Of a stretch of DNA of 64,000 nucleotides, positions 1 through 10,983 are shown piece by piece. Both the position numbers and the translations under genes were made by a program. The DNA is taken from contig NZ_CP060244.1 of the NCBI RefSeq assembly GCF_014672835.1, forward strand, positions 1 through 64,000. The letters run 5' to 3'. Within the stretch, counting starts at the first letter, position 1; each line of letters begins with the position of its first letter. The DNA comes from Entomobacter blattae. GTDB lineage: Bacteria; Pseudomonadota; Alphaproteobacteria; Acetobacterales; Acetobacteraceae. The notes beneath the pieces were generated by a model. That model saw only the letters and a list, made by a program, of their open reading frames with translations, made no database searches and was not told the DNA's origin.

Positions 1-273
1 AGTATGGTGAAACAGCACATAGAGTTCCACAGCAGGATTATGTAATATGGCTTTAAGCGTGTGGTCATCACACGCGAGGCGCATCCACCAGCAATAGCCT
101 TTCCCCACGCTCTTATAAAGATATTTATAGTAGTCTATATTGGGAGTCTCAAGCCGCTCAACCCGATAACCTTCTGGGAGAGTAGTCTCTAAATGAACAG
201 GCTTTTGGTTCATTCGTAAAAAAGTAACCAGAACTTGAACTTTAAAATACGCTTGTGAAGCAGCCCCCTCCAT
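1..273 (-). CDS. GNAT-family N-acetyltransferase, C-terminus cut by window edge
   Basis: An open frame runs from an ATG at 273 off the left edge; about 91 residues are visible. The visible part (YFKVQVLVTFLRM, then a PNIDYYKYLYKSVGKGYCWW stretch, then MRL and LYVLFH) resembles small alphaproteobacterial GNAT acetyltransferases with a conserved YxYLYxxVG..W segment near the N-terminus. Such enzymes move an acetyl group from acetyl-CoA to an amine; the substrate cannot be read from the sequence. No clear ribosome-binding site precedes the ATG. It lies downstream of rpoD on the same strand, about 95 bases after the rpoD stop. The family call is from recall of the pattern; the acetyl-CoA loop would lie outside the window. 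Confidence 0.6.
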   Translation of the reverse strand, partial: MEGAASQAYFKVQVLVTFLRMNQKPVHLETTLPEGYRVERLETPNIDYYKYLYKSVGKGYCWWMRLACDDHTLKAILHNPAVELYVLFHHT

Positions 274-368
274 AGGAAGAAGGCTATTTTTCCACAATTT
301 TTGCAAAAAATCCTTCCCTATCTTGTTACCCACTATAATACCCTACCAGAATATCTATCGAGGATTAT

Positions 369-2327
369 TCAGTTATCATCCAGAAAGGAACGAAGTTTAC
401 GGCTACGGCTAGGATGTTTAAGTTTTCTTAACGCCTTGGCTTCAATCTGCCGGATTCGTTCACGGGTTACGTTAAATTGCTGGCCTACTTCTTCAAGGGT
501 ATGGTCAGTATTCATTCCAATACCAAAACGCATCCGCAATACTCGCTCTTCCCTAGGGGTAAGCGATGAGAGTACGCGGGTTGTTGCTTCACGCAAATTC
601 GTTTGAATAGCAGCATCAAGGGGAATGACTGCCGATTTATCCTCAATAAAATCTCCCAGATGGCTATCTTCCTCGTCCCCAATAGGCGTTTCAAGGGAGA
701 TGGGCTCTTTGGCAATCTTCAACACTTTCCGGACTTTTTCCAAAGGCATGCTCAATTTTTCTGCCAACTCCTCAGGCGCAGGTTCTCGGCCAATTTCATG
801 AAGCATCTGCCGCGATGTTCTTACCAGTTTATTGATGGTTTCTATCATATGAACGGGAATACGAATCGTGCGGGCCTGATCGGCAATGGAGCGGGTTATG
901 GCCTGACGAATCCACCATGTAGCATAGGTTGAAAATTTATACCCCCTGCGATATTCAAATTTATCAACCGCTTTCATCAACCCGATATTGCCTTCCTGAA
1001 TTAAATCCAGAAATTGCAAACCACGATTGGTATATTTTTTGGCAATGGAAATCACCAAGCGCAGGTTGGCCTCTATCATCTCCTTTTTAGCCCGCGCCGA
1101 GTCACGCTCCCCACGGGTAACGGTGGCGTAAACACGACGGAACTCCATCACAGGCAAGCCCACTTCTCCTGCTACACTGGCAATTTTTTTCCTTAGAGAG
1201 TCAATTTCGGTCGTATGACTTCCGGTAAAGTTTTTCCAATATTTACTGGGTAGGCTTGAAATCTCCTCAAGCCAGTTAGGATCAAGCTCATGATTACGAT
1301 AATGAGCCAAGAAATCCTCACGGGAAATTTTTACACTTTCCGCCAGCCTTAAAAGCTTGCCCTCATGCCCATTCAATTTCTGGAACATCTGCTTTAACTG
1401 ATAGACGAGCTCTTCAATACGGCTATTCTGTAAGCTGACCTGCTCAACCTTACGTGTAAGGGAATCCCTGAGGTCAATATAAGCCTGCTCATCCACCTCG
1501 TGAATGGTATCGCCTTTATTAAGGGCTTCAAGCCGTTTTTTCTGTAAGGCCTGAAGTTTTTCATACAAGGCTTCCATTTCCTCGAAATGGGCTAAGATTT
1601 CCGGGGTAAATTTTTCTTCGAGAGCAGAAAGAGAGAGACCACCACTTTCTGAACCCTCGATTTCTGAAGAATCCATATCCTCATCTTCGGAGGATTCGGC
1701 CTCAGACTCAGCCTCAAACCCATCACCGGATGAAACACTCCCTCCGCCCTCTTCCAAAGCATCAGACTGGGTGGCTTCCAAATCTATAATATCGCGCAGC
1801 AGAATTTCGCCTGCCTTAATTTTTTCATGCCAGGCAATAAGAGCTTTAAAGGTCAAGGGGCTTTCACACAAGCCCCCAATCATCTCATTTCGGCCCGCCT
1901 CAATACGCTTGGCAATCGCAATCTCGCCTTCACGAGATAAGAGCTCCACAGTCCCCATCTCACGCAAATAGAGGCGTACTGGGTCATCCGTTCGGCCAAC
2001 ACTGGTCTCAGTGGCACTTTCCTCATCGGGTTCATCAGTAACATCTTCTTCTGTGTCAGGTTTAACGGCTTCCCCTTCTTCGGTCTCATCGTTTTCGACA
2101 ACCTGCATACCCATTTCAGAAAGAATCGCCATCACATCTTCAATCTGCTCAGACGACATCTGATCTTGAGGAAGAACGGCATTCAGCTCATCAAACGTAA
2201 CATAGCCACGCTCTTTTCCCTTGGCAATAAGACGTTTTACAGCAGCTGACTGCGTATCGAGAATACTGACATCCGCCTCTTGGTCGCGCACTGTTGAATC
2301 TGATCTTGCTGCAGATTTTATTGCCAT
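369..2327 (-). CDS. rpoD: RNA polymerase primary sigma factor (sigma-70)
   Basis: Housekeeping sigma factor of 652 residues (E. coli RpoD has 613). Region 1.1 occupies about residues 20-80, followed by an acidic linker. Region 1.2 begins [13 protein letters not shown] second very acidic stretch (about 180-230) is the non-conserved region. Region 2 holds [19 protein letters not shown] and [15 protein letters not shown], which bind core polymerase and the -10 element. Region 4 holds [13 protein letters not shown] and [20 protein letters not shown], which reads the -35 element. The start ATG is preceded by GGAG about 13 bases upstream. It follows dnaG on the same strand after a 776-base spacer, the usual dnaG-rpoD pairing, but so wide a gap suggests its own promoter. 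Confidence 0.98.
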   Translation of the reverse strand: MAIKSAARSDSTVRDQEADVSILDTQSAAVKRLIAKGKERGYVTFDELNAVLPQDQMSSEQIEDVMAILSEMGMQVVENDETEEGEAVKPDTEEDVTDEPDEESATETSVGRTDDPVRLYLREMGTVELLSREGEIAIAKRIEAGRNEMIGGLCESPLTFKALIAWHEKIKAGEILLRDIIDLEATQSDALEEGGGSVSSGDGFEAESEAESSEDEDMDSSEIEGSESGGLSLSALEEKFTPEILAHFEEMEALYEKLQALQKKRLEALNKGDTIHEVDEQAYIDLRDSLTRKVEQVSLQNSRIEELVYQLKQMFQKLNGHEGKLLRLAESVKISREDFLAHYRNHELDPNWLEEISSLPSKYWKNFTGSHTTEIDSLRKKIASVAGEVGLPVMEFRRVYATVTRGERDSARAKKEMIEANLRLVISIAKKYTNRGLQFLDLIQEGNIGLMKAVDKFEYRRGYKFSTYATWWIRQAITRSIADQARTIRIPVHMIETINKLVRTSRQMLHEIGREPAPEELAEKLSMPLEKVRKVLKIAKEPISLETPIGDEEDSHLGDFIEDKSAVIPLDAAIQTNLREATTRVLSSLTPREERVLRMRFGIGMNTDHTLEEVGQQFNVTRERIRQIEAKALRKLKHPSRSRKLRSFLDDN

Positions 2328-3103
2328 TGATGTAACAACTCCAACCCTGTTCAGGCCTTATCTGGTATAGGGCTTTAACGCAGAAAACCCCTGCTTTAGC
2401 CACCAAATCAGGAAAATTTAACACAACGAACCGGCTCTATAACAAAACATTATAACTTGGCCCACCGGTCAGACCTTCCTGTTTACAAACAGCACATTAC
2501 CCATCCCTAACCTTTTATCAGTCAGAAACATGCATTCTCACTCTTTGGTATTGATATCTTTGCAGTTGGTATATTCCGCCTATAAAGTCAAGAGGAGATT
2601 GCAGATATAACAAAAAAAACGTTTTGTTCGTCTTTCGGGTTTTATAAAATAAGTCCCTTAACCTTAACACAAAACCTTTACTTACACATTTTTATACGCC
2701 CTTGAACTTTGTAAGCTTTCAATATTGCTTAGTCCCTGATTACTGAACTCCTGATTGCTTAATCTCAGATTGCTTAAGCTCCTAGCATTTGAGGCTTACT
2801 TAGCCCTGGGCTTACTTTTATTCATTATTTTTATTCATGGGGTATCTCTGTTACAGTGTTACATCCGCCTGATGGGCCCTGAGAAAGACAATGCGCCCGG
2901 TGCCTTCTTTACAGCCATTGCCCCCAAATCCGTATATTAAGGCCACTCTATTACGACAACTGGCAAAAAGCCTAAAAAAGAAAGGCCCCTTCAACGGCGA
3001 ATCCCTAACCTTTGAGAAATTTATTCAATAAGGCTTTGGCTTTTATCCCAATGCCAAGCCAAACATAAAACCTCTCATTTTCGCCACTTCTTTTCACCAT
3101 TTC
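2328..3103. other. Spacer between dnaG and rpoD (776 bases)
   Basis: No gene is supported here. It should carry the rpoD promoter region on the minus strand, but no clean -35/-10 pair was found. It contains a run of imperfect 15-base tandem units (listed separately). Two short overlapping plus-strand frames at 2755-3031 were judged unconvincing. An imperfect hairpin (GGCTTTGGC at 3032-3040 against GCCAAGCC at 3053-3060) lies just after the dnaG stop and could end dnaG transcription, but it lacks a strong T-run. Confidence 0.6.
2721..2795. repeat. Decayed 15-base tandem repeat in dnaG-rpoD spacer
   Basis: Consecutive 15-base units can be laid out from 2721: AATATTGCTTAGTCC, CTGATTACTGAACTC, CTGATTGCTTAATCT, CAGATTGCTTAAGCT. 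The last two match at most positions and share ATTGCTTAA. This fits an old slipped-strand duplication series. Similar-period repeats of different sequence occur in other spacers of this window. Confidence 0.6.
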
Positions 3104-5035
3104 TTAGCCATTGAGTTCTTCATCTCCCAATTCCCGTAGAGCAGAGGCCCGCCTGATTAAAGCATTCTGGTGTTCAGAATCTGGGTTGGTAATAAAGGCT
3201 TTTTTTGCTTTCTCCAGTTCCTCTTCCAGGGCTGAACGGCTTAAAAGACCATAAAAATGCCACCACCATGCCACAGCATTCGTCACTTCTAGCTCTTTGG
3301 GTAAAACCCCCTCCACAGTACGATCTAGAGCTTCCCATTCCTGATATCCCTCACCCTGTTTCAAAACTTGAAGCAAAGCCTCTCTGGGCAAACAGACTTC
3401 CCCCTGACCTGCCTTTTGTTGGCCCCTTTGCTGGCTATGGCTATCAACAAGAAAGCCCAATACAGCTTTTCTGATTTTCTCTAAAGCTGGGGGAATATCG
3501 AGGCGGCAGAGTGCCTCTTCCACATCATTAAGAATTTCCGGATAAAGAACGACAAGTGCGATAAGCAACTGCTTACGATTCAGCTGAACCTGACTTTCTG
3601 GAGGTAAAGGCATACGAGGAGCAACAGAAGGAAATAAACTTTTAGACCCTATTTGAGTGACCCTATTTTGATACCCTTTTCTCCCCTGCTGAACGCTCCT
3701 CCTCTCAGACCTATAAGCCTGAGTCCGGGCATAAGAAGGCGCGCGCATCAAGTCATAATAATAGCCATTCAGGGTTTGAAAATACGCTGAAGACAGTGTT
3801 TTATCATGAATACGAGAAGAAAATTCTCCAATGGCCTTTTTAAGACGTGCCTTTTCCTCTGGTGAAGACTGAGCACTGACACCCCCTTTCAAAAGCAAAA
3901 ACATGCTTTCAGCAAGGGATTGGGCCTGCTCCAAAACCTGCAAAAGCCCGCTTTGCCCATATTGCCCCACCAGACTATCGGGGTCTTCCCCTTCAGGAAG
4001 GAGGCACAAGCGCAAGCTTTGCTCAGCGGTTAAATAAGGTAAGGCAGTTTCCACAGCGCGTAAGGCTGCTTTCCGGCCGGCGGCATCCCCATCAAAACAT
4101 AAGACTGGAACAGATGTAAGCCGCCATAATTGTTCAAACTGTTCTATGGTTAAGGCCGTTCCCAATGGGGCCACAACCTGCACAAATCCCGCCTGATGGA
4201 GAGAGATAACATCCATATATCCTTCAACCACCATCACTTCGTTAACGATATTTTGGTTAACGGTATTTTGCGCCAAATGGGCATTTTTTCGAGCCCTTCC
4301 CGCCTGTGCCAATCCGAAAAGAACAGTTCTTTTAGAGAAAATTTCCGTTTCTGGGCCATTGAGATATTTCGGCTGGCCTTCTCCTAATAAGCGCCCTCCA
4401 AAAGAAAGTGGACGAAAAGAACGATCGACAATAGGGAACATCAGCCTGTTAAAGAAAAACCCTTTTAACTCCCCAGTGGCCTCATCCTGGCGGAAAAGCC
4501 CTGATTTTTGCATACTATCAGAGGTAAAACCCTCTGCTTTTAGAAAGTCTGCCAAGTGAGATCCCTTAGGAGACCACCCAAGCCCAAAAAGCTTGGTACT
4601 CTCTATGGTGACCCCTCTCTTAGCCAGATATTCCCGCGCAGAGCGTCCGTTTTCCTCAAAAAGCTGGCGCTGGAAAAAATGGCTCGCGGCTTCAAGAACA
4701 GCGATGGCGTCTTTTTTTTCCTTACTCTTTTGCTCGCTCGCAGGGGAAAGTTGCGGCACTTTTAAGCCCGCTTGCGCTGCCAAGCTTTCTACAGACTCAG
4801 CAAAATTGCGCCCTTCACTTTGCATCACAAAGGAAATAACGTCCCCATGGGCCCCACACCCATAGCAGTGGAAATGATCCTCATAAACATAAAATGAAGG
4901 GGTTTTTTCGCCATGAAAGGGACAGCAGGCCTTCCAATTCCGGCCAGAACGCACAAGTTTGGTTTTCTTGCCAATCACACTGGCCAAAGGCAAGCGCTGT
5001 CGTAATTCTTCCAAAAAAGCTGGATCAAAGGCCAC
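3104..5035 (-). CDS. dnaG: DNA primase
   Basis: Makes the RNA primers for chromosome replication at the fork, working with DnaB. It has 643 residues (E. coli 581). The N-terminal CHC2 zinc finger is intact: CPFH at about 38-41 and CYGC at about 57-60. The TOPRIM catalytic core contains VVEGYMDV, with the metal-binding Glu, and LCFDGDAAGRKAA, with the DxD-type acidic site. The C-terminal 200 residues are less conserved, as expected for the helicase-binding domain. The start ATG at 5035 begins MAFDPAFLEELRQRL, typical of DnaG. It lies upstream of rpoD on the same strand. Confidence 0.97.
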   Translation of the reverse strand: MAFDPAFLEELRQRLPLASVIGKKTKLVRSGRNWKACCPFHGEKTPSFYVYEDHFHCYGCGAHGDVISFVMQSEGRNFAESVESLAAQAGLKVPQLSPASEQKSKEKKDAIAVLEAASHFFQRQLFEENGRSAREYLAKRGVTIESTKLFGLGWSPKGSHLADFLKAEGFTSDSMQKSGLFRQDEATGELKGFFFNRLMFPIVDRSFRPLSFGGRLLGEGQPKYLNGPETEIFSKRTVLFGLAQAGRARKNAHLAQNTVNQNIVNEVMVVEGYMDVISLHQAGFVQVVAPLGTALTIEQFEQLWRLTSVPVLCFDGDAAGRKAALRAVETALPYLTAEQSLRLCLLPEGEDPDSLVGQYGQSGLLQVLEQAQSLAESMFLLLKGGVSAQSSPEEKARLKKAIGEFSSRIHDKTLSSAYFQTLNGYYYDLMRAPSYARTQAYRSERRSVQQGRKGYQNRVTQIGSKSLFPSVAPRMPLPPESQVQLNRKQLLIALVVLYPEILNDVEEALCRLDIPPALEKIRKAVLGFLVDSHSQQRGQQKAGQGEVCLPREALLQVLKQGEGYQEWEALDRTVEGVLPKELEVTNAVAWWWHFYGLLSRSALEEELEKAKKAFITNPDSEHQNALIRRASALRELGDEELNG

Positions 5036-5488
5036 ACTTATACTCCTTTGGACGTCCTCATGACCTCATCCCTCTTCAAAACAGCCTGCAAAAGTTCTTT
5101 ATGGTTGTGAAAGATACGGTTATGAGAGATCTGTCCAGAATAAAGGCTACTCTCCTCTTTACCATATCCATAAGGGTATCGAAGTGAAAACTGTTTTTAC
5201 ATGTTATTAGCCACTCATGTTACTCTATCCACTCATGGGGCTTAAGGCTATTTTTCCATATTAAAGAGTATTTCTACCCATAATCACCCCTTTACGGGCT
5301 TTTCTCTTCCCTTCTTATTTGTCTATTTTTTTGTCTATAAAACCATTATGTATAGGCAACCCATAGCTCAAACAGCTGAAAATGGCTCATTGACCCAAGG
5401 AGCTAAACTGTCCCAGGAAGCTAAATTACCCTAGAATAAATTACCCTAGGAAAAGAGTATTTTTCCATATGCTTTTTAAATACGCTTT
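5036..5488. other. Spacer between yqeY and dnaG (453 bases)
   Basis: No gene is supported. It presumably carries the dnaG promoter on the minus strand. It contains tandem duplications near 5401-5452 and a shorter direct repeat: CCACTCATG at 5211-5219 and again at 5229-5237, 18 bases apart. Confidence 0.55.
5401..5452. repeat. Short tandem repeat, period 15-18
   Basis: TAAATTACCCTAG is present twice, at 5422-5434 and 5437-5449 (period 15). The preceding unit, AGCTAAACTGTCCCAGGA at 5401-5418, matches AGCTAAATTACCCTAGAA at 5419-5436 with period 18. The array lies in the spacer upstream of dnaG. It is seen directly in the sequence; its function is unknown. Confidence 0.7.
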
Positions 5489-5947
5489 TTAAGATAATTT
5501 CTCTTTTACCAACTGATTAACCTGCCCCAAATCAAGCGTTGCTCCATATTTCTTTTTTAAGACCCCCATAACTTTCCCCATATCTTTCATAGTGGTTGCG
5601 CCCATTTCGGAAATCGCCTCCTCAACCGCCTTACGGGTAGCCTGCTCATCCATCTGGGGAGGAAGGAACTCCTCAATCACCTTAATTTCCGCCTCCTCCT
5701 TTTCAGCCAGTTCAGGACGACCCCCTTGCCGATAAAGCGCAACCGAATCCTGGCGGGATTTAATCATGCCTTTCAACATGGCAAAAATCTCTTCCTCACC
5801 AACGGCTACAGGCTTCTCCCCCCGTGCTGCAATGTCTAAATCTTTCAATTTGGCTGTAATCATGCGCAAGGCCGCTACACGCCCTTGGTTGCCAGCTTTC
5901 ATTGCCGTTTTCAGTTCGTCCATAAAACGGGTGCGGATGTCTTCCAT
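5489..5947 (-). CDS. yqeY: GatB/YqeY domain protein
   Basis: Small helical protein of 152 residues (family about 150) related to the tail domain of the GatB amidotransferase subunit. It contains the family signatures LRMITAKLKDLDIA, IKSRQDSVALYRQGGRPELA, EEFLPPQM and MGKVMGVLKKKYG. The exact role is not established; the domain is associated with tRNA-dependent amidation and tRNA binding. It is transcribed away from carA, and this head-to-head yqeY/carA pairing is common in alphaproteobacteria. Confidence 0.93.
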   Translation of the reverse strand: MEDIRTRFMDELKTAMKAGNQGRVAALRMITAKLKDLDIAARGEKPVAVGEEEIFAMLKGMIKSRQDSVALYRQGGRPELAEKEEAEIKVIEEFLPPQMDEQATRKAVEEAISEMGATTMKDMGKVMGVLKKKYGATLDLGQVNQLVKEKLS

Positions 5948-6220
5948 GAATAATGTCGCCTTTTCCCAAAATAATGTTCCAGCTTCTTTTTACAGCCGCC
6001 TATTCTTTTACACCATAGCAATTTGTCACAAAGTTTTTTAAAAAAGGGGCTCGGAAAAAACTTCCCAAAATATCTTTGTGGGTTTATAATCTGGAAAAAA
6101 TATCCCCTTCTTCTTATTTCTCCTGATGAATCTTTTAGTTTTCTGCCTCTCAGGCTGATCTTTTAACACTAAATGTCCTTACCTTGCCTCTCTTCACTTT
6201 TATTGAAGGAAAAACGCACC

Positions 6221-7609
6221 ATGGCCAATGTAGAACAGATTATCACCCTTCTCGGTGGGGCAGAAAAGGCTGCCCAGCTGACCGGTGTGAGCACCGAGGC
6301 CATTCGCAAATGGCGGCAAGGGCAAGCCATTCCAGCCAAACATTGGAGCATCATTATTCAAGCCACAGGGCTTGACCTAAATGACCTGCAGGCTCCTTCC
6401 TCACCTGACCCTACAGAGCCCTCCTCTGCCCATCTTCCCCCCCACGGGGCAACAGCTGCCCTTATCCTGGCAGATGGAAGCCTGTTCTGGGGAAAGGGCT
6501 TTGGCGCCCATACCCTTTCCAAAAACCAGGCCCTGGGAGAAATCTGCTTTTCCACAGGCATGACAGGATATCAGGAAACCTTAACAGATCCCTCCTTTGC
6601 CTCACAAATCATTACCTTTACCTTTCCCCATATCGGCAATGTCGGTACCAATCACGAAGATGACGAAGCCCTAAGCTGTGCTGCAAAGGCCCTTGTTGTT
6701 AAAGAAGACATCACCCATCCTTCCAGCTGGAGATCCTTCAAACCTTTAGAGCAATGGCTTTTACAACATGCCATTCCTGGCATATGTGGCATCGACACCC
6801 GTACCCTTACCCTTTTAATCCGTGATAAAGGCCCCCAAACAGGGCTATTATACTACCCACCAGATGGGCATTTCGATACAAATGCCCTTCTCGTCATTGC
6901 CAAGGCCTGGCCAGGGCTGGAGGGCATGGACCTTGCAAAAGAAGTAACCTGCCGTCAAACTTACCATTGGAAAGAAGGGGTATGGGTGTGGCCACATGGA
7001 ACCCAACCTTCTGAAACCCCCACACCCAAAAAGGTTGTAGCAGTAGATTATGGGGCCAAACGCAACATCCTGCGGTGCTTGGTTTCTGCCGGTTGTGATG
7101 TCACGGTGGTTCCTGCTACAGCAAGTGTCGAGGATATCCTGCGCCATAGTCCCGATGGTATTTTTCTCTCCAATGGCCCTGGGGATCCCGCAGCAACAGC
7201 AGAATATGCCGCGCCCGTTATTAAGGCCTTACTGGAGAAAGACATTCCCCTATTTGGCATTTGTCTTGGCCATCAGCTTCTTGCGCATGCTCTTGGCGGC
7301 AAAACCTACAAGCTGGATCAAGGTCATCGAGGGGCAAACCAACCGGTTAAAAACCTCAAAACCGGAAAAGTGGAAATTACCAGCCAAAATCACGGTTTTG
7401 CTGTAGACGAAAACTCCCTTCCCCCCGATATTGAGGTCACCCATACCAGCCTTTTTGATGGCAGCAATGAGGGAATAGAATCGAAGCGCTTCCGTGCGTT
7501 TTCTGTCCAATATCACCCAGAGGCAAGCCCAGGCCCGACAGATAGCCACTATCTCTTCAATCGCTTTATGGACATGATGAATTGCCCGCCTAAAACAGCC
7601 AAACGTTAG
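6221..7609 (+). CDS. carA: Carbamoyl-phosphate synthase small subunit with N-terminal HTH extension
   Basis: Glutaminase subunit that releases ammonia from glutamine and passes it to CarB for carbamoyl phosphate (arginine and pyrimidine synthesis). The start is the ATG at 6221, after GAAGGA; an in-frame upstream start at 6173 has no better site. The protein is 462 residues against 382 in E. coli. The extra length is an N-terminal block of about 75 residues: a predicted helix-turn-helix (IITLLGGAEKAAQLTGV, STEAIRKWRQGQAIPAKHW) joined by a Pro/Ser-rich linker to the usual CarA start (AALILADGSLFWGKGFGA). The class I amidotransferase triad is visible: Cys348 in GICLGHQ, and the His and Glu of QYHPEASPGP. 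The HTH part looks like a Cro/YdaS-type DNA-binding module. Whether it binds DNA is inference. Confidence 0.95.
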   Translation: MANVEQIITLLGGAEKAAQLTGVSTEAIRKWRQGQAIPAKHWSIIIQATGLDLNDLQAPSSPDPTEPSSAHLPPHGATAALILADGSLFWGKGFGAHTLSKNQALGEICFSTGMTGYQETLTDPSFASQIITFTFPHIGNVGTNHEDDEALSCAAKALVVKEDITHPSSWRSFKPLEQWLLQHAIPGICGIDTRTLTLLIRDKGPQTGLLYYPPDGHFDTNALLVIAKAWPGLEGMDLAKEVTCRQTYHWKEGVWVWPHGTQPSETPTPKKVVAVDYGAKRNILRCLVSAGCDVTVVPATASVEDILRHSPDGIFLSNGPGDPAATAEYAAPVIKALLEKDIPLFGICLGHQLLAHALGGKTYKLDQGHRGANQPVKNLKTGKVEITSQNHGFAVDENSLPPDIEVTHTSLFDGSNEGIESKRFRAFSVQYHPEASPGPTDSHYLFNRFMDMMNCPPKTAKR

Positions 7610-7629
7610 GTCTCTTCCGAATCATACTT

Positions 7630-7690
7630 CTCGACACTCTGCTGCTCAACACTCTTACCTGACTTATTGGCTACCTTACTGATTGGCCCT
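7630..7690. repeat. Imperfect 15-16-base tandem units upstream of carB
   Basis: The carA-carB spacer contains CTCGACACTCTGCTG (7630-7644) followed directly by CTCAACACTCTTACC (7645-7659). These are 15-base units matching at 11 positions. Two weaker units related through TTATTGGC / TGATTGGC follow. The array ends just before the carB ATG at 7712, so it lies in the carB leader. Confidence 0.5.
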
Positions 7691-7711
7691 TCTGCTGAAA
7701 GACTGAACCCT

Positions 7712-10700
7712 ATGCCCAAACGTTCTGATATTTCTTCCATTCTCATTATTGGTGCCGGCCCTATCATCATTGGGCAAGCCTGTGAATTTGACTATTCAGG
7801 AGCCCAGGCCTGTAAGGCTCTGAAGGAAGAAGGCTACAGGATTATTCTGGTAAATTCCAACCCCGCCACCATCATGACAGACCCAGGGCTGGCCGATGCC
7901 ACCTATATTGAGCCCCTCACCCCTGAAGGGATACAAAAGATTATCCTGAAAGAAAAGCCTGATGCTATTTTGCCAACCATGGGGGGCCAAACTGCCCTTA
8001 ACGCTGCTATGGCTCTTCATCAATCCGGCTTTCTAGAGCGCCACAAGGTTGAGCTGATTGGGGCTCGTGCAGAGGTGATTGACCGTGCTGAAGACCGCAT
8101 GAAGTTCCGCGAAACAATGGATAAAATCGGTCTTGAAAGCCCTAAAAGTGTTATTGCCCACACTATGGACGATGCCAAGAAAGCGTTGGATATTGTAGGG
8201 CTTCCAGCCGTTATACGCCCTTCTTTTACTTTAGGTGGCACAGGGGGCGGCATTGCCTATAACCGTACAGAATTTGAGCAGATTGTCAGCTCAGGACTCG
8301 ATGCTTCTCCTACGGATGAAGTGCTGATTGAAGAAAGCGTGCTGGGTTGGAAAGAATATGAAATGGAGGTTGTGCGCGATAGTGCTGATAACTGCATTAT
8401 TGTCTGCTCCATTGAAAATATAGACCCTATGGGCGTTCACACTGGGGATTCTGTAACCGTAGCCCCTGCCCTGACTTTAACAGATAAAGAATACCAACGT
8501 ATGCGTGATGCCTCTATCGCCTGCCTACGGGCCATTGGGGTGGATACAGGGGGCTCCAACGTACAGTTTGGTGTTAACCCGCAAACGGGACGGATGGTTG
8601 TAATTGAAATGAACCCCCGTGTGTCCCGCTCTTCGGCCTTGGCCTCCAAAGCCACGGGTTTTCCCATTGCCAAAATTGCCGCTAAGCTGGCTGTAGGCTA
8701 CACGCTTGATGAACTAAAAAATGATATTACGCTGACCACTCCCGCCTCTTTTGAGCCCACCATCGACTATGTGGTGGTCAAAATCCCTCGCTTTACGTTT
8801 GAGAAATTCCCTGGCAGCCCAGCCCTTCTTTCTACCAGCATGAAATCCGTGGGGGAAGCCATGGCTGTTGGTCGTTCCTTTGCCGAAGCCCTGCAAAAAG
8901 GCCTGCGTTCCATGGAAACTGGCCTTTCGGGCCTTGATCCTGTTACGCTCCCAGGCAATAGCGATGCCAAGGCCTATATCGCCGCCCTTTCTCAACCAAA
9001 GCCAGATCGGCTCCTTATGGTTGCCCAAGCCATAAGAGCGGGCATTAGCCTTGACGATATCCACCAGGCTTGCCGTTTTGATATGTGGTTTTTACGGGAA
9101 ATTGAAAAAATTGTTCGCACCGAAGAGCATATCCAGAAAAACAAGCTGCCTAAAAACGCAACCCAGCTCCGACAAATTAAGGCCCTGGGCTTTTCCGATC
9201 TTCGCCTTGCTGAACTGACCGGCCTGAGCGTTGAGGAGATTGTTCAACTCCGGCATACCCTAAATGTTACCCCGGTTTATAAGCGTATTGATACCTGCGC
9301 TGGGGAGTTTGCCTCTGCTACCTCTTATATGTATTCCACCTATGAGGGCGGATTTGGCCTTCCCCACTGCGAGAGCAACCCCACTGCACGAGAAAAGATT
9401 ATTATTTTAGGCGGTGGGCCTAACCGGATTGGCCAGGGCATTGAGTTTGACTATTGCTGTGTCCACGCAGCCTACGCGCTTAAAGAAGCCGGTTTTGAAA
9501 CCATTATGGTTAATTGCAACCCTGAAACGGTCTCTACCGACTATGACACGTCAGACAGGTTATATTTTGAACCCTTAACAGAAGAAGATGTCATCTCCCT
9601 TATCCAGACAGAGCAAAAGGGAGGACCTATAAAGGGGTGTATTGTTCAATATGGCGGGCAAACCCCATTAAAGCTTTCTTCCGCACTGGAAAAAGCTGGG
9701 ATCCCGCTCCTAGGAACCCCAGCTGATGCCATAGACGAGGCAGAAGACCGCGAGCGTTTTCAGCAACTGCTCATCAAGCTTGGGCTCCGCCAGCCCAAAA
9801 ATGGGATTGCCAGAACGGTACCCGAGGCAGAAGCCATTGTGGAAGCCATTGGTTTTCCGGTAGTTATTCGCCCCTCTTACGTCTTGGGGGGACGCGCTAT
9901 GGAAATTGTTTATGATCTTGCAGGCCTACAGCGTTATATGAACAATGCCCTGCAACTGGTTGGCCAACATATTGCCAGTGGCCCGGTATTAATTGATCAA
10001 TACCTTAACGATGCTATAGAAACCGATGTGGACTGTATTTCCGATGGGACAAGTGTCTATGTCGCAGGGGTTATGGAACATATTGAGGAAGCGGGCATTC
10101 ACTCTGGTGATAGCGCCTGTTCTCTTCCGCCTTACACGCTTTCTCCGGTGATTGTTACAGAGTTGAAAGACCAAACCGTAGCCCTTGCCAAGGAGCTGGG
10201 CATTGTTGGATTGATGAATGTGCAATACGCCATTAAGGGAACAGATATTTTTGTATTGGAAGTTAACCCACGTGCCTCACGCACAGTCCCTTTTGTTGCT
10301 AAGGCCACTGGGGTACCTGTGGCAAAAATTGGGGCCAGGGTTATGGCCGGTGCAAAATTGGCGGATTTTTCACTGGATGCCAGGGCCATTACACCGCATG
10401 TTGCCGTTAAGGAAGCCGTTTTCCCCTTTAACCGATTCCCCGGCGTTGATACTTTACTCGGTCCAGAAATGCGCTCAACCGGTGAGGTTATGGGACTTGA
10501 TTCCTCGTTTGAACGCGCTTTTGCCAAATCCCAGTTAGGGGCTGGGATCCAGTTGCCACTTTCTGGCACGGTCTTTCTCTCCGTTAAGGAAAGTGATCGC
10601 AGTGCCCTTGTCCGACTTGGGCGACGGCTTCATAAAATGGGCTTTTCTATCCTGGCCACCAAAGGAACAGCCCAATCCCTCCGCGAGGCAGGAATAGAGG

Positions 10701-10966
10701 TCAAGGTGGTCAACAAAGTATTGGAAGGGCGGCCCCATTGTGTCGATGCTATCCAGTCAGGTGAAGTGCAGATGGTTATCAACACCGTACAAGGGGCACA
10801 GGCCGTAGCCGATAGTTTCGACATCCGCCATTCCGCCCTGACTTTAGGGATCCCCCATTACACAACCATGGCAGGCGCCTCAGCAGCCGTGCACGCCATT
10901 GCAGCCATAAGCGAGGGAACACTTGATGTTGCCCCCTTGCAATCCTATTTTCAGGGAGCTTATTAA
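7712..10966 (+). CDS. carB: Carbamoyl-phosphate synthase large subunit
   Basis: Makes carbamoyl phosphate from bicarbonate, ammonia supplied by CarA, and two ATP. The chosen start is the ATG at 7712 ([20 protein letters not shown]), which matches the family N-terminus and gives 1084 residues (E. coli 1073). An in-frame TTG at 7667 would add 15 unlike residues. The two ATP-grasp halves are visible as internal repeats: [20 protein letters not shown] near the start and [20 protein letters not shown] near residue 570, with [15 protein letters not shown] and [15 protein letters not shown] as matching ATP loops. The C-terminal 140 residues form the MGS-like allosteric domain. It lies 102 bases after carA, probably in one operon. 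Confidence 0.97.
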   Translation: MPKRSDISSILIIGAGPIIIGQACEFDYSGAQACKALKEEGYRIILVNSNPATIMTDPGLADATYIEPLTPEGIQKIILKEKPDAILPTMGGQTALNAAMALHQSGFLERHKVELIGARAEVIDRAEDRMKFRETMDKIGLESPKSVIAHTMDDAKKALDIVGLPAVIRPSFTLGGTGGGIAYNRTEFEQIVSSGLDASPTDEVLIEESVLGWKEYEMEVVRDSADNCIIVCSIENIDPMGVHTGDSVTVAPALTLTDKEYQRMRDASIACLRAIGVDTGGSNVQFGVNPQTGRMVVIEMNPRVSRSSALASKATGFPIAKIAAKLAVGYTLDELKNDITLTTPASFEPTIDYVVVKIPRFTFEKFPGSPALLSTSMKSVGEAMAVGRSFAEALQKGLRSMETGLSGLDPVTLPGNSDAKAYIAALSQPKPDRLLMVAQAIRAGISLDDIHQACRFDMWFLREIEKIVRTEEHIQKNKLPKNATQLRQIKALGFSDLRLAELTGLSVEEIVQLRHTLNVTPVYKRIDTCAGEFASATSYMYSTYEGGFGLPHCESNPTAREKIIILGGGPNRIGQGIEFDYCCVHAAYALKEAGFETIMVNCNPETVSTDYDTSDRLYFEPLTEEDVISLIQTEQKGGPIKGCIVQYGGQTPLKLSSALEKAGIPLLGTPADAIDEAEDRERFQQLLIKLGLRQPKNGIARTVPEAEAIVEAIGFPVVIRPSYVLGGRAMEIVYDLAGLQRYMNNALQLVGQHIASGPVLIDQYLNDAIETDVDCISDGTSVYVAGVMEHIEEAGIHSGDSACSLPPYTLSPVIVTELKDQTVALAKELGIVGLMNVQYAIKGTDIFVLEVNPRASRTVPFVAKATGVPVAKIGARVMAGAKLADFSLDARAITPHVAVKEAVFPFNRFPGVDTLLGPEMRSTGEVMGLDSSFERAFAKSQLGAGIQLPLSGTVFLSVKESDRSALVRLGRRLHKMGFSILATKGTAQSLREAGIEVKVVNKVLEGRPHCVDAIQSGEVQMVINTVQGAQAVADSFDIRHSALTLGIPHYTTMAGASAAVHAIAAISEGTLDVAPLQSYFQGAY

Positions 10967-10983
10967 AAATACCTCTCTTTTTT

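Noticed and set aside
2721-2795. Tandem units considered as a CRISPR array
   Set aside because: Units are about 15 bases, contiguous and without unique spacers; no cas genes are present.
2755-3031. Two short overlapping plus-strand frames in the dnaG-rpoD spacer, one ending APGAFFTAIAPKSVY and the other containing KSLKKKGPFNGESLTFEKF
   Set aside because: They look faintly protein-like and could be a frameshifted relic, but I recognise no family and there is no supported start.
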